Shown piece by piece: positions 22,778 through 34,171 of a DNA stretch of 64,000 nt; the first letter of the stretch is position 1, and every line of letters starts with the position of its first letter. Source of the DNA: Saposhnikovia divaricata (taxonomy: Eukaryota > Streptophyta > Magnoliopsida > Apiales > Apiaceae). The translations under genes were made by a program, and so were the position numbers. Where the stretch lies: the NCBI GenBank assembly GCA_036435485.1, contig CM071595.1, positions 2,976,001-3,040,000 of the forward strand, written 5' to 3'. The notes under the pieces were generated by a model that had not been told where the DNA came from, did not search any database, and saw only the letters and a program-made list of their open reading frames with translations.

Positions 22778-25400
22778 TTGACGTAATTTAGACCTGAATC
22801 GGAGCTGATATAGTCAAAACTCGGTTTGGGATAATCCTCAAAGGGGTTAGTACACGGGATATTGTTAAAAATCGATTCGGACCATTTTAAGGATATTTTT
22901 AAATATTTTGTTCCTATGGGTTATTGGAATTCAACCATATTTTATTTGACACAATTCAGACCTGTATCGGAGCTGATATAGTCAAAACTCGGTTTTTGGA
23001 TAATCCTCAAAGGGGTTAGTACACGGGAGTGTTAAAAATCGAGTCGGACCATTTTGTGGATATTTTTACATATTTTGTTCCTATGGGTTATTGGAATTCA
23101 ACGAAATTTTATTTGACGCAATTCAGACCTGAATCGGAGCTGATATGATCGAAACTCGGTTTTCGGATAATCCTCAAAGTGGTTAGTACACGGGATATTG
23201 TTAAAAATCGAGTCGGACCATTTTAAGGATATTTTTACATATTTTGTTCCTATGGGTTATTGCAATTCAACGAAATTTTATTTGACACAATTCAGACCTG
23301 AATCGGAGCTGATATGAACGAAACTCGGTTTTCGGATAATCCTCAAAGTGGTTAGTACACGGTATATTGTTAAAAATCGAGTCGGACCATTTTAACGATA
23401 TTTTTACATATTTTGTTCCTATTGGTTATTGGAATTCAACGAAATTTTATTTGACACAATTCAGACCTGAATCGGAGCTGATATAGTCAAAACTCGGTTT
23501 TTGGATAATCCTCAAAGGGCACGGGATATTGTTAAAAATCGAGTCGGACCATTTTGTGGATATTTTTACATATTTTGTTCCTATGGGTTATTGGAATTCA
23601 ACAAAATTTTATTTGACGCCGTTCGGACCGGAATCGGAGCTGATATGATCGAAACTCGGTTTTTGGATAATCCTCAAATGGGTTAGTACACGGGATATTG
23701 TTAAAAATCGAGTCGGACCATTTTGTGGATATTTTTACATATTTTGTTCCTATGGGTTATTGGAATTCAACAAAATTTTATTTGACACAATTCAGACCTG
23801 AATCGGAGCTGATATAGTCAAAACTCGGTTGATAATCCTCAAAGGGGTTAGTACACGGTATATTGTTAAAAATCGAGTCGGACCATTTTGTGGATATTTT
23901 TACATATTTTGTTCCTATGGGTTATTGGAATTCAACAAAATTTTATTTGAAGCCGTTCAGACCGGAATCGGAGCTGATATGATCGAAACTCGGTTTTTGG
24001 ATAATCCTCAAAGGGGTTAGTACACGGGATATTGTTAAAAATCGAGTCGGACCATTTTGTGGATATTTTTACATATTTTGTTCCTATGAGTTATTGCAAT
24101 TCAACGAAATTTTATTTGACGCAGTTCGGACCGGAATCGTAGCTGATATGATCGAAACACAGTTTTCGGAAAATTCTCAAAGGGGTTAATACACGGGATA
24201 TTGTTAAAAATCGGGTCGGACCAATTTGTGGATATTTTTACATATTTTGTTCCTATGGGTTATTGGAATTCAACGAAATTTTATTTGACGCAATTCAGAC
24301 CTGAATCGGAGCTGATATGATCGAAACTCGGTTTTCGGATAATCCTCAAAGTGGTTAGTACACGGGATATTGTTAAAAATCGAGTCGGACCATTTTAAGG
24401 ATATTTTTACATATTTTGTTCCTATGGGTTATTGCAATTCAACGAAATTTTATTTGACACAATTCAGACCTGAATCGGAGCTGATATGAACGAAACTCGG
24501 TTTTCGGATAATCCTCAAAGTGGTTAGTACACGGGATATTGTTAAAAATCGAGTCGGACCATTTTAACGATATTTTTACATATTTTGTTCCTATTGGTTA
24601 TTGGAATTCAACGAAATTTTATTTGACACAATTCAGACCTGAATCGGAGCTGATATAGTCAAAACTCGGTTTTTGGATAATCCTCAAAGGGCACGGGATA
24701 TTGTTAAAAATCGAGTCGGACCATTTTGTGGATATTTTTACATATTTTGTTCCTATGGGTTATTGGAATTCAACAAAATTTTATTTGACGCCGTTCGGAC
24801 CGGAATCGGAGCTGATATGATCGAAACTCGGTTTTTGGATAATCCTCAAATGGGTTAGTACACGGGATATTGTTAAAAATCGAGTCGGACCATTTTGTGG
24901 ATATTTTTACATATTTTGTTCCTATGGGTTATTGGAATTCAACAAAATTTTATTTGACACAATTCAGACCTGAATCGGAGCTGATATAGTCAAAACTCGG
25001 TTGATAATCCTCAAAGGGGTTAATACACGGGATATTGTTAAAACTCGAGTCGGACCATTTTGTGGATATTTTTACATATTTTGTTCCTATGGGTTATTGG
25101 AATTCAACAAAATTTTATTTGACGCCGTTCGGACCGGAATCGGAGCTGATATGATCGAAACTCGGTTTTTGGATAATCCTCAAAGGGGTTAGTACACGGG
25201 ATATTGTTAAAAATCGAGTCGGACCATTTTGTGGATATTTTTACATATTTTGTTCCTATGGGTTATTGGAATTCAACGAAATTTTATTTGACGCAGTTCG
25301 GACCGGAATCGTAGCTGATATGATCGAAACACAGTTTTCGGAAAATTCTCAAAGGGGTTAATACACGGGATATTGTTAAAAATCGGGATATTGGATATTT
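22778..25400. repeat. 16-mer module (2623 bp) with two copies of the deletion cluster
   Basis: Order: E, F, D, Da, A(-7), B, A(-4), B, C, D, Da, A(-7), B, A(-4), B, truncated C. The 7-mer D-to-C is repeated at an offset of 1172 bp (7 x 169 minus 11). The first C is followed by D without E or F; the last C is cut to 113 bp. B at 23947 starts GAAGCCGTTCAGACC. Confidence 0.87.
25288..25400. repeat. Truncated 113-bp C monomer
   Basis: C is normal up to AAAAATCGGG, then reads ATATTGGATATTTTT and joins directly to GACGTAATTT of the next E0. Against a normal C, 14 bases after CGGG are replaced by ATATT and 47 bases from ACATATTTTG to ATTTT(ATTT) are missing, 56 bp net. ATATT after CGGG resembles CACGGGATATTG about 20 bp upstream, so a template switch plus deletion is possible. 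It is the largest single deletion in the window. Confidence 0.9.
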
Positions 25401-27417
25401 TTGACGTAATTTAGACCTGAATCGGAGCTGATATAGTCAAAACTCGGTTTTTGGATAATCCTCAAAGGGGTTAGTACACGGGATATTGTTAAAAATCGAG
25501 TCGGACCATTTTAAGGATATTTTTAAATATTTTGTTCCTATGGGTTATTGGAATTCAACGAAATTTTATTTGACACAATTCAGACCTGTATCAGAGCTGA
25601 TATAGTCAAAACTCGGTTTTTGGATAATCCTCAAAGGGGTTAGTACACGGCAGTGTTAAAAATCGAGTCGGACCATTTTGTGGATATTTTTACATATTTT
25701 GTTCCTATGGGTTATTGGAATTCAACGAAATTTTATTTGACGCAATTCAGACCTGAATCGGAGCTGATATGATCGAAACTCGGTTTTCGGATAATCCTCA
25801 AAGTGGTTAGTACACGGGATATTGTTAGAAATCGAGTCGGACCATTTTAAGGATATTTTTACATATTTTGTTCCTATGGGTTATTGCAATTCAATGAAAT
25901 TTTATTTGACACAATTCAGACCTGAATCGGAGCTGATATGAACGAAACTCGGTTTTCGGATAATCCTCAAAGTGGTTAGTACACGGGATATTTTTAAAAA
26001 TCGAGTCGGACCATTTTAAGGATATTTTTACATATTTTGTTCCTATGGGTTATTGAATTCAACGAAATTTTATTTGACACAATTCAGACCTGAATCGGAG
26101 CTGATATAGTCAAAACTCGGTTTTTGGATAATCCTCAAAGGGGTTAGTACACGGGATATTGTTAAAAATCGAGTCGGACCATTTTGTGGATATATTTTGT
26201 TCCTATGGGTTATTGGAATTCAACGAAATTTTATTTGACACAATTCAGACCTGAATCGGAGCTGATATGAACGAAACTCGGTTTTCGGATAATCCTCAAA
26301 GTGGTTAGTACACGGGATATTGTTAAAAATCGAGTCGGACCATTTTAAGGATATTTTTACATATTTTGTTCCTATGGGTTATTGGAATTCAACGAAATTT
26401 TATTTGACACAATTCAGACCTGAATCGGAGCTGATATAGTCAAAACTCGGTTTTTGGATAATCCTCAAAGGGGTTAGTACACGGGATATTGTTAAAAATC
26501 GAGTCGGACCATTTTGTGGATATTTTTACATATTTTGTTCCTATGGGTTATTGGAATTCAACGAAATTTTATTTGACGCAATTCAGACCTGAATCGGAGC
26601 TGATATGAACGAAACTCGGTTTTCGGATAATCCTCAAAGTGGTTAGTACACGGGATATTGTTAAAAATCGAGTCAGACCATTTTAAGGATATTTGTACAT
26701 ATTTTGTTCCTATGGGTTATTGGAATTCAACAAAATTTTATTTGACACAATTCAGACCTGAATCGGAGCTGATATAGTCAAAACTCGGTTTTTGGATAAT
26801 CCTCAAAGGGGTTAGTACACGGGATATTGTTAAAAATCGAGTCGGACCATTTTGTGGATATTTTTACATATTTTGTTCCTATGGGTTATTTGAATTCAAC
26901 GAAATTTTATTTGACACAATTCAGACCTGAATCGGAGCTGATATGAACGAAACTCGGTTTTCGGATAATCCTCAAAGTGGTTAGTACACGGGATATTGTT
27001 AAAAATCGAGTCGGACCATTTTAAGGATATTTTTATATATTTTGTTCCTATGGGTTATTGGAATTCAACAAAATTTTATTTGACGCCGTTCGGACCGGAA
27101 TCGGAGCTGATATGATCGAAACTCGGTTTTTGGATAATCCTCAAAGGGGTTAGTACACGGGATATTGTTAAAAATCGAGTCGGACCATTTTGTGGATATT
27201 TTTACATATTTTGTTCCTATGGGTTATTGGAATTCAACGAAATTTAATTTGACGCAGTTCGGACCGGAATCGTAGTTGATATGATCGAAACACAGTTTTC
27301 GGAAAATTCTCAAAGGGGTTAATACACGGGATATTGTTAAAAATCGGGTCGGACCAATTTGTGGATATTTTTACATATTTTGTTCCTATGGGTTATTGGA
27401 ATTCAACGAAATTTTAT
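25401..27417. repeat. 12-mer transition module (2017 bp)
   Basis: Order: E0, F, D(GATCG), Da, A(-8), Da, A, Dg, A, Da, B, C. F reads GGCAGTGTT. Da at 25906 ends TTATTGAATTC (1 bp short), and A at 26074-26234 lacks 8 bp in its tail. Dg at 26573 is the first with GTCAGACC and TTTGTACAT, a subtype common to the right. Left of here the D after F reads GATCG; from 27753 on it reads GAACG. Confidence 0.86.
26074..26234. repeat. 161-bp A monomer with 8-bp deletion
   Basis: The tail reads GTGGATATATTTTGTTCC where a normal copy has GTGGATATTTTTACATATTTTGTTCC in the same place. The 8 missing bases lie between the two similar tracts ATATTTTT and ATATTTTG, so slippage between short direct repeats is the likely cause. 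Confidence 0.9.
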
Positions 27418-30400
27418 TTGACGTAATTTAGACCTGAATCGGAGCTGATATAGTCAAAACTCGGTTTGGGATAATCCTCAAAGGGGTTAGTACACGGGAT
27501 ATTGTTAAAAATCGATTCGGACCATTTTAAGGATATTTTTAAATATTTTGTTCCTATGGGTTATTTGAATTCAACCATATTTTATTTGACACAATTCAGA
27601 CCTGTATCGGAGCTGATATAGTCAAAACTCGGTTTTTGGATAATCCTCAAAGGGGTTAGTACACGGGAGTGTTAAAAATCGAGTCGAACCATTTTGTGGA
27701 TATTTTTACATATTTTGTTCCTATGGGTTATTGGAATTCAACGAAATTTTATTTGACGCAATTCAGACCTGAATCGGAGCTGATATGAACGAAACTCGGT
27801 TTTCGGATAATCCTCAAAGTGGTTAGTACACGGGATATTGTTAAAAATCGAGTCGGACCATTTTAAGGATATTTTTACATATTTTGTTCCTATGGGTTAT
27901 TGGAATTCAACGAAATTTTATTTGACACAATTCAGACCTGAATCGGAGCTGATATGAACGAAACTCGGTTTTCGGATAATCCTCAAAGTGGTTAGTACAC
28001 GGGATATTGTTAAAAATCGAGTCGGACCATTTTAAGGATATTTTTATATATTTTGTTCCTATGGGTTATTGGAATTCAACGAAATTTTATTTGACACAAT
28101 TCAGACCTGAATCGGAGCTGATATGAACGAAACTCGGTTTTCGGATAATCCTCAAAGTGGTTAGTACACGGGATATTGTTAAAAATCGAGTCGGACCATT
28201 TTGTGGATATTTTTACATATTTTGTTCCTATGGGTTATTTGAATTCAACGAAATTTTATTTGACGCAATTCAGACCTGAATCGGAGCTGATATGAACGAA
28301 ACTCGGTTTTCGGATAATCCTCAAAGTGGTTAGTACACGGGATATTGTTAAAAATCGAGTCGGACCATTTTAAGGATATTTTTACATATTTTGTTCCTAT
28401 GGGTTATTGGAATTCAACGAAATTTTATTTGACACAATTCAGACCTGAATCGGAGCTGATATGAACGAAACTCGGTTTTCGGATAATCCTCAAAGTGGTT
28501 AGTACATGGGATATTGTTAAAAATCGAGTCGGACCATTTTAAGGATATTTTTATATATTTTGTTCCTATGGGTTATTGGAATTCAACGAAATTTTATTTG
28601 ACACAATTCAGACCTGAATCGGAGCTGATATGAACGAAACTCGGTTTTCGGATAATCCTCAAAGTGGTTAGTACACGGGATATTGTTAAAAATCGAGTCA
28701 GACCATTTTAAGGATATTTGTACATATTTTGTTCCTATGGGTTATTGGAATTCAACGAAATTTTATTTGACACAATTCAGACCTGAATCGGAGCTGATAT
28801 AGTCAAAACTCGGTTTTTGGATAATCCTCAAAGGGGTTAGTACACGGGATATTGTTAAAAATCGAGTCGGACCATTTTGTGGATATTTTTACATATTTTT
28901 TTCCTATGGGTTATTTGAATTCAACGAAATTTTATTTGACGCAATTCAGACCTGAATCGGAGCTGATATGAACGAAACTCGGTTTTCGGATAATCCTCAA
29001 AGTGGTTAGTACACGGGATATTGTTAAAAATCGAGTTGGACCATTTTAAGGATATTTTTACATATTTTGTTCCTATGGGTTATTGGAATTCAACGAAATT
29101 TTATTTGACACAATTCAGACCTGAATCGGAGCTGATATGAACGAAACTCGGTTTTCGGATAATCCTCAAAGTGGTTAGTACACGGGATATTGTTAAAAAT
29201 CGAGTCGGACCATTTTAAGGATATTTTTATATATTTTGTTCCTATGGGTTATTGGAATTCAACGAAATTTTATTTGACACAATTCAGACCTGAATCGGAG
29301 CTGATATGAACGAAACTCGGTTTTCGGATAATCCTCAAAGTGGTTAGTACACGGGATATTGTTAAAAATCGAGTCAGACCATTTTAAGGATATTTGTACA
29401 TATTTTGTTCCTATGGGTTATTGGAATTCAACGAAATTTTATTTGACACAATTCAGACCTGAATCGGAGCAGATATAGTCAAAACTCGGTTTTTGGATAA
29501 TCCTCAAAGGGGTTAGTACACGGGATATTGTTAAAAATCGAGTCGGACCATTTTGTGGATATTTTTACATATTTTGTTCCTATGGGTTATTTGAATTCAA
29601 CGAAATTTTATTTGACGCAATTCAGACCTGAATCGGAGCTGATATGAACGAAACTCGGTTTTCGGATAATCCTCAAAGTGGTTAGTACACGGGATATTGT
29701 TAAAAATCAAGTCGGACAATCTTAAGGATATTTTTACATATTTTGTTCCTATGGGTTATTGGAATTCAACGAAATTTTATTTGACACAATTCAGACCTGA
29801 ATCGGAGCTGATATAGTCAAAACTCGGTTTTTGGATAATCCTCAAAGGGGTTAGTACACGGGATATTGTTAAAAATCGAGTCGGACCATTTTGTGGATAT
29901 TTTTACATATTTTGTTCCTATGGGTTATTGGAATTCAACAAATTTTTATTTGACGCCGTTCGGACCGGAATCGGAGCTGATATGATCGAAACTCGGTTTT
30001 TGGATAATCCTCAAAGGGGTTAGTACACGGGATATTGTTAAAAATCGAGTCGGACCATTTTGTGGATATTTTTACATATTTTGTTCCTATTGGTTATTGG
30101 AATTCAACGAAATTTTATTTGACGCAATTCAGACCTGAATCGGAGCTGATATGAACGAAACTCGGTTTTCGGATAATCCTCAAAGTGGTTAGTACACGGG
30201 ATATTGTTAAAAATCGAGTCGGACCATTTTAAGGATATTTTTACATATTTTGTTACTATGGGTTATTGGAATTCAACGAAATTTTATTTGACACAATTCA
30301 GACCTGAATCGGAGCTGATATGAACGAAACTCGGTTTTCGGATAATCCTCAAAGTGGTTAGTACACGGGATATTGTTAAAAATCGAGTCGGACCATTTTA

Positions 30401-31301
30401 AGGATATTTTTACATATTTTGTTCCTATGGGTTATTGGAATTCAACGAAATTTTATTTGACACAATTCAGACCTGAATCGGAGCTGATATAGTCAAAACT
30501 CGGTTTTTGGATAATCCTCAAAGGGGTTAGTACACGGGATATTGTTAAAAATCGAGTCGGACCATTTTGTGGATATTTTTACATATTTTGTTCCTATGGG
30601 TTATTGGAATTCAACGAAATTTTATTTGACGCAATTCAGACCTGAATCGGAGCTGATATGAACGAAACTCGGTTTTCGGATAATCCTCAAAGTGGTTAGT
30701 ACAGGGGATATTGTTAAAAATCAAGTCGGACAATTTTAAGGATATTTTTACATATTTTGTTCCTATGGGTTATTGGAATTCAACGAAATTTTATTTGACA
30801 CAATTCAGACCTGAATCGGAGCTGATATAGTCAAAACTCGGTTTTTGGATAATCCTCAAAGGGGTTAGTACACGGGATATTGTTAAAAATCGAGTCGGAC
30901 CATTTTGTGGATATTTTTACATATTTTGTTCCTATGGGTTATTGGAATTCAACAAAATTTTATTTGACGCCGTTCGGACCGGAATCGGAGCTGATATGAT
31001 CGAAACTCGGTTTTTGGATAATCCTCAAAGGGGTTAGTACACGGGATATTGTTAAAAATCGAGTCGGACCATTTTGTGGATATTTTTACATATTTTGTTC
31101 CTATGGGTTATTGGAATTCAACGAAATTTTATTTGACGCAGTTCGGACCGGAATCGTAGCTGATATGATCGAAACACAGTTTTCGGAAAATTCTCAAAGG
31201 GGTTAATACACGGGATATTGTTAAAAATCGGGTCGGACCAATTTGTGGATATTTTTACATATTTTGTTCCTATGGGTTATTGGAATTCAACGAAATTTTA
31301 T
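27418..31301. repeat. 23-mer module (3884 bp)
   Basis: Order: E, F, Dg, Da(TATATA), Da(GTGG tail), Dg, Da(TATATA), Da(GTCAG), A, Dg, Da(TATATA), Da(GTCAG), A, Dg, A, B, Dg, Da, A, Dg, A, B, C. The first F with GTCGAACC is here. The Dg-Da-Da-A tetramer is repeated at 28260 and 28936, 676 bp apart. Dg at 30626 reads TACAGGGG, a marker later seen at 33571, 39483, 42353, 46744, 50289 and 51303. Confidence 0.85.
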
Positions 31302-34171
31302 TTGACGTAATTTAGACCTGAATCGGAGCTGATATAGTCAAAACTCGGTTTGGGATAATCCTCAAAGGGGTTAGTACACGGGATATTGTTAAAAATCGAT
31401 TCGGACCATTTTAAGGATATTTTTAAATATTTTGTTCCTATGGGTTATTTGAATTCAACCATATTTTATTTGACACAATTCAGACCTGTATCGGAGCTGA
31501 TATAGTCAAAACTCGGTTTTTGGATAATCCTCAAAGGGGTTAGTACACGGGAGTGTTAAAAATCGAGTCGAACCATTTTGTGGATATTTTTACATATTTT
31601 GTTCCTATGGGTTATTGGAATTCAACGAAATTTTATTTGACGCAATTCAGACCTGAATCGGAGCTGATATGAACGAAACTCGGTTTTCGGATAATCCTCA
31701 AAGTGGTTAGTACGCGGGATATTGTTAAAAATCGAGTCGGACCATTTTAAGGATATTTTTACATATTTTGTTCCTATGGGTTATTGGAATTCAACGAAAT
31801 TTTATTTGACACAATTCAGACCTGAATCGGAGCTGATATAGTCAAAACTCGGTTTTTGGATAATCCTCAAAGGGGTTAGTACACGGGATATTGTTAAAAA
31901 TCGAGTCGGACCATTTTGTGGATATTTTTACATATTTTGTTCCTATGGGTTATTGGAATTCAACAAAATTTTATTTGACGCCGTTCGGACCGGAATCGGA
32001 GCTGATATGATCGAAACTCGGTTTTTGGATAATCCTCAAAGGGGTTAGTACACGGGATATTGTTAAAAATCGAGTCGGACCATTTTGTGGATATTTTTAC
32101 ATATTTTGTTCCTATTGGTTATTGGAATTCAACGAAATTTTATTTGACGCAATTCAGACCTGAATCGGAGCTGATATGAACGAAACTCGGTTTTCGGATA
32201 ATCCTCAAAGTGGTTAGTACACGGGATATTGTTAAAAATCGAGTCGGACCATTTTAAGGATATTTTTACATATTTTGTTACTATGGGTTATTGGAATTCA
32301 ACGAAATTTTATTTGACACAATTCAGACCTGAATCGGAGCTGATATGAACGAAACTCGGTTTTCGGATAATCCTCAAAGTGGTTAGTACACGGGATATTG
32401 TTAAAAATCGAGTCGGACCATTTTAAGGATATTTTTACATATTTTGTTCCTATGGGTTATTGGAATTCAACGAAATTTTATTTGACACAATTCAGACCTG
32501 AATCGGAGCTGATATAGTCAAAACTCGGTTTTTGGATAATCCTCAAAGGGGTTAGTACACGGGATATTGTTAAAAATCGAGTCGGACCATTTTGTGGATA
32601 TTTTTACATATTTTGTTCCTATGGGTTATTGGAATTCAACAAAATTTTATTTGACGCCGTTCGGACCGGAATCGGAGCTGATATGATCGAAACTCGGTTT
32701 TTGGATAATCCTCAAAGGGGTTAGTACACGGGATATTGTTAAAAATCGAGTCGGACCATTTTGTGGATATTTTTACATATTTTGTTCCTATTGGTTATTG
32801 GAATTCAACGAAATTTTATTTGACGCAATTCAGACCTGAATCGGAGCTGATATGAACGAAACTCGGTTTTCGGATAATCCTCAAAGTGGTTAGTACACGG
32901 GATATTGTTAAAAATTGAGTCGGACCATTTTAAGGATATTTTTACATATTTTGTTCCTATGGGTTATTGGAATTCAACGAAATTTTATTTGACACAATTC
33001 AGACCTGAATCGGAGCTGATATGAACGAAACTCGGTTTTCGGATAATCCTCAAAGTGGTTAGTACACGGGATATTGTTAAAAATCGAGTCGGACCATTTT
33101 AAGGATATTTTTACATATTTTGTTCCTATGGGTTATTGGAATTCAACGAAATTTTATTTGACACAATTCAGACCTGAATCGGAGCTGATATAGTCAAAAC
33201 TCGGTTTTTGGATAATCCTCAAAGGGGTTAGTACACGGGATATTGTTAAAAATCGAGTCGGACCATTTTGTGGATATTTTTACATATTTTGTTCCTATGG
33301 GTTATTGGAATTCAACGAAATTTTATTTGACACAATTCAGACCTGAATCGGAGCTGATATAGTCAAAACTCGGTTTTTGGATAATCCTCAAAGGGGTTAG
33401 TACACGGGATATTGTTAAAAATCGAGTCGGACCATTTTGTGGATATTTTTACATATTTTGTTCCTATGGGTTATTGGAATTCAACGAAATTTTATTTGAC
33501 GCAATTCAGACCTGAATCGGAGCTGATATGAACGAAACTCGGTTTTCGGATAATCCTCAAAGTGGTTAGTACAGGGGATATTGTTAAAAATCAAGTCGGA
33601 CAATTTTAAGGATATTTTTACATATTTTGTTCCTATGGGTTATTGGAATTCAACGAAATTTTATTTGACACAATTCAGACCTGAATCGGAGCTGATATAG
33701 TCAAAACTCGGTTTTTGGATAATCCTCAAAGGGGTTAGTACACGGGATATTGTTAAAAATCGAGTCGGACCATTTTGTGGATATTTTTACATATTTTGTT
33801 CCTATGGGTTATTGGAATTCAACAAAATTTTATTTGACGCCGTTCGGACCGGAATCGGAGCTGATATGATCGAAACTCGGTTTTTGGATAATCCTCAAAG
33901 GGGTTAGTACACGGGATATTGTTAAAAATCGAGTCGGACCATTTTGTGGATATTTTTACATATTTTGTTCCTATGGGTTATTGGAATTCAACGAAATTTT
34001 ATTTGACGCAGTTCGGACCGGAATCGTAGCTGATATGATCGAAACACAGTTTTCGGAAAATTCTCAAAGGGGTTAATACACGGGATATTGTTAAAAATCG
34101 GGTCGGACCAAATTGTGGATATTTTTACATATTTTGTTCCTATGGGTTATTGGAATTCAACGAAATTTTAT
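31302..34171. repeat. 17-mer module (2870 bp)
   Basis: Order: E, F, Dg, A, B, Dg, Da, A, B, Dg, Da, A, A, Dg, A, B, C. The A-B-Dg-Da tetramer occurs twice (31806 and 32482, offset 676). Dg at 31637 reads TACGCGGG. The end A-Dg(TACAGGGG)-A-B-C repeats the end of the preceding module at an offset of 2870 bp. It lacks the D subforms with TATATA and GTCAG that fill the flanking modules. Confidence 0.86.

Noticed and set aside
20138..25192. 61- and 63-codon open frames at 20138, 20466, 23501, 23829, 24673 and 25001
   Set aside because: They are produced by the 7-bp and 4-bp deletions in A monomers and recur only because that cluster was copied. No gene context or domain is visible.
27922..28090. 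TATA-box promoter in the Da(TATATA) subform
   Set aside because: TTTTTATATATTTTG is a one-base variant of the TTTTTACATATTTTG present in nearly every monomer; no transcript or gene lies downstream.
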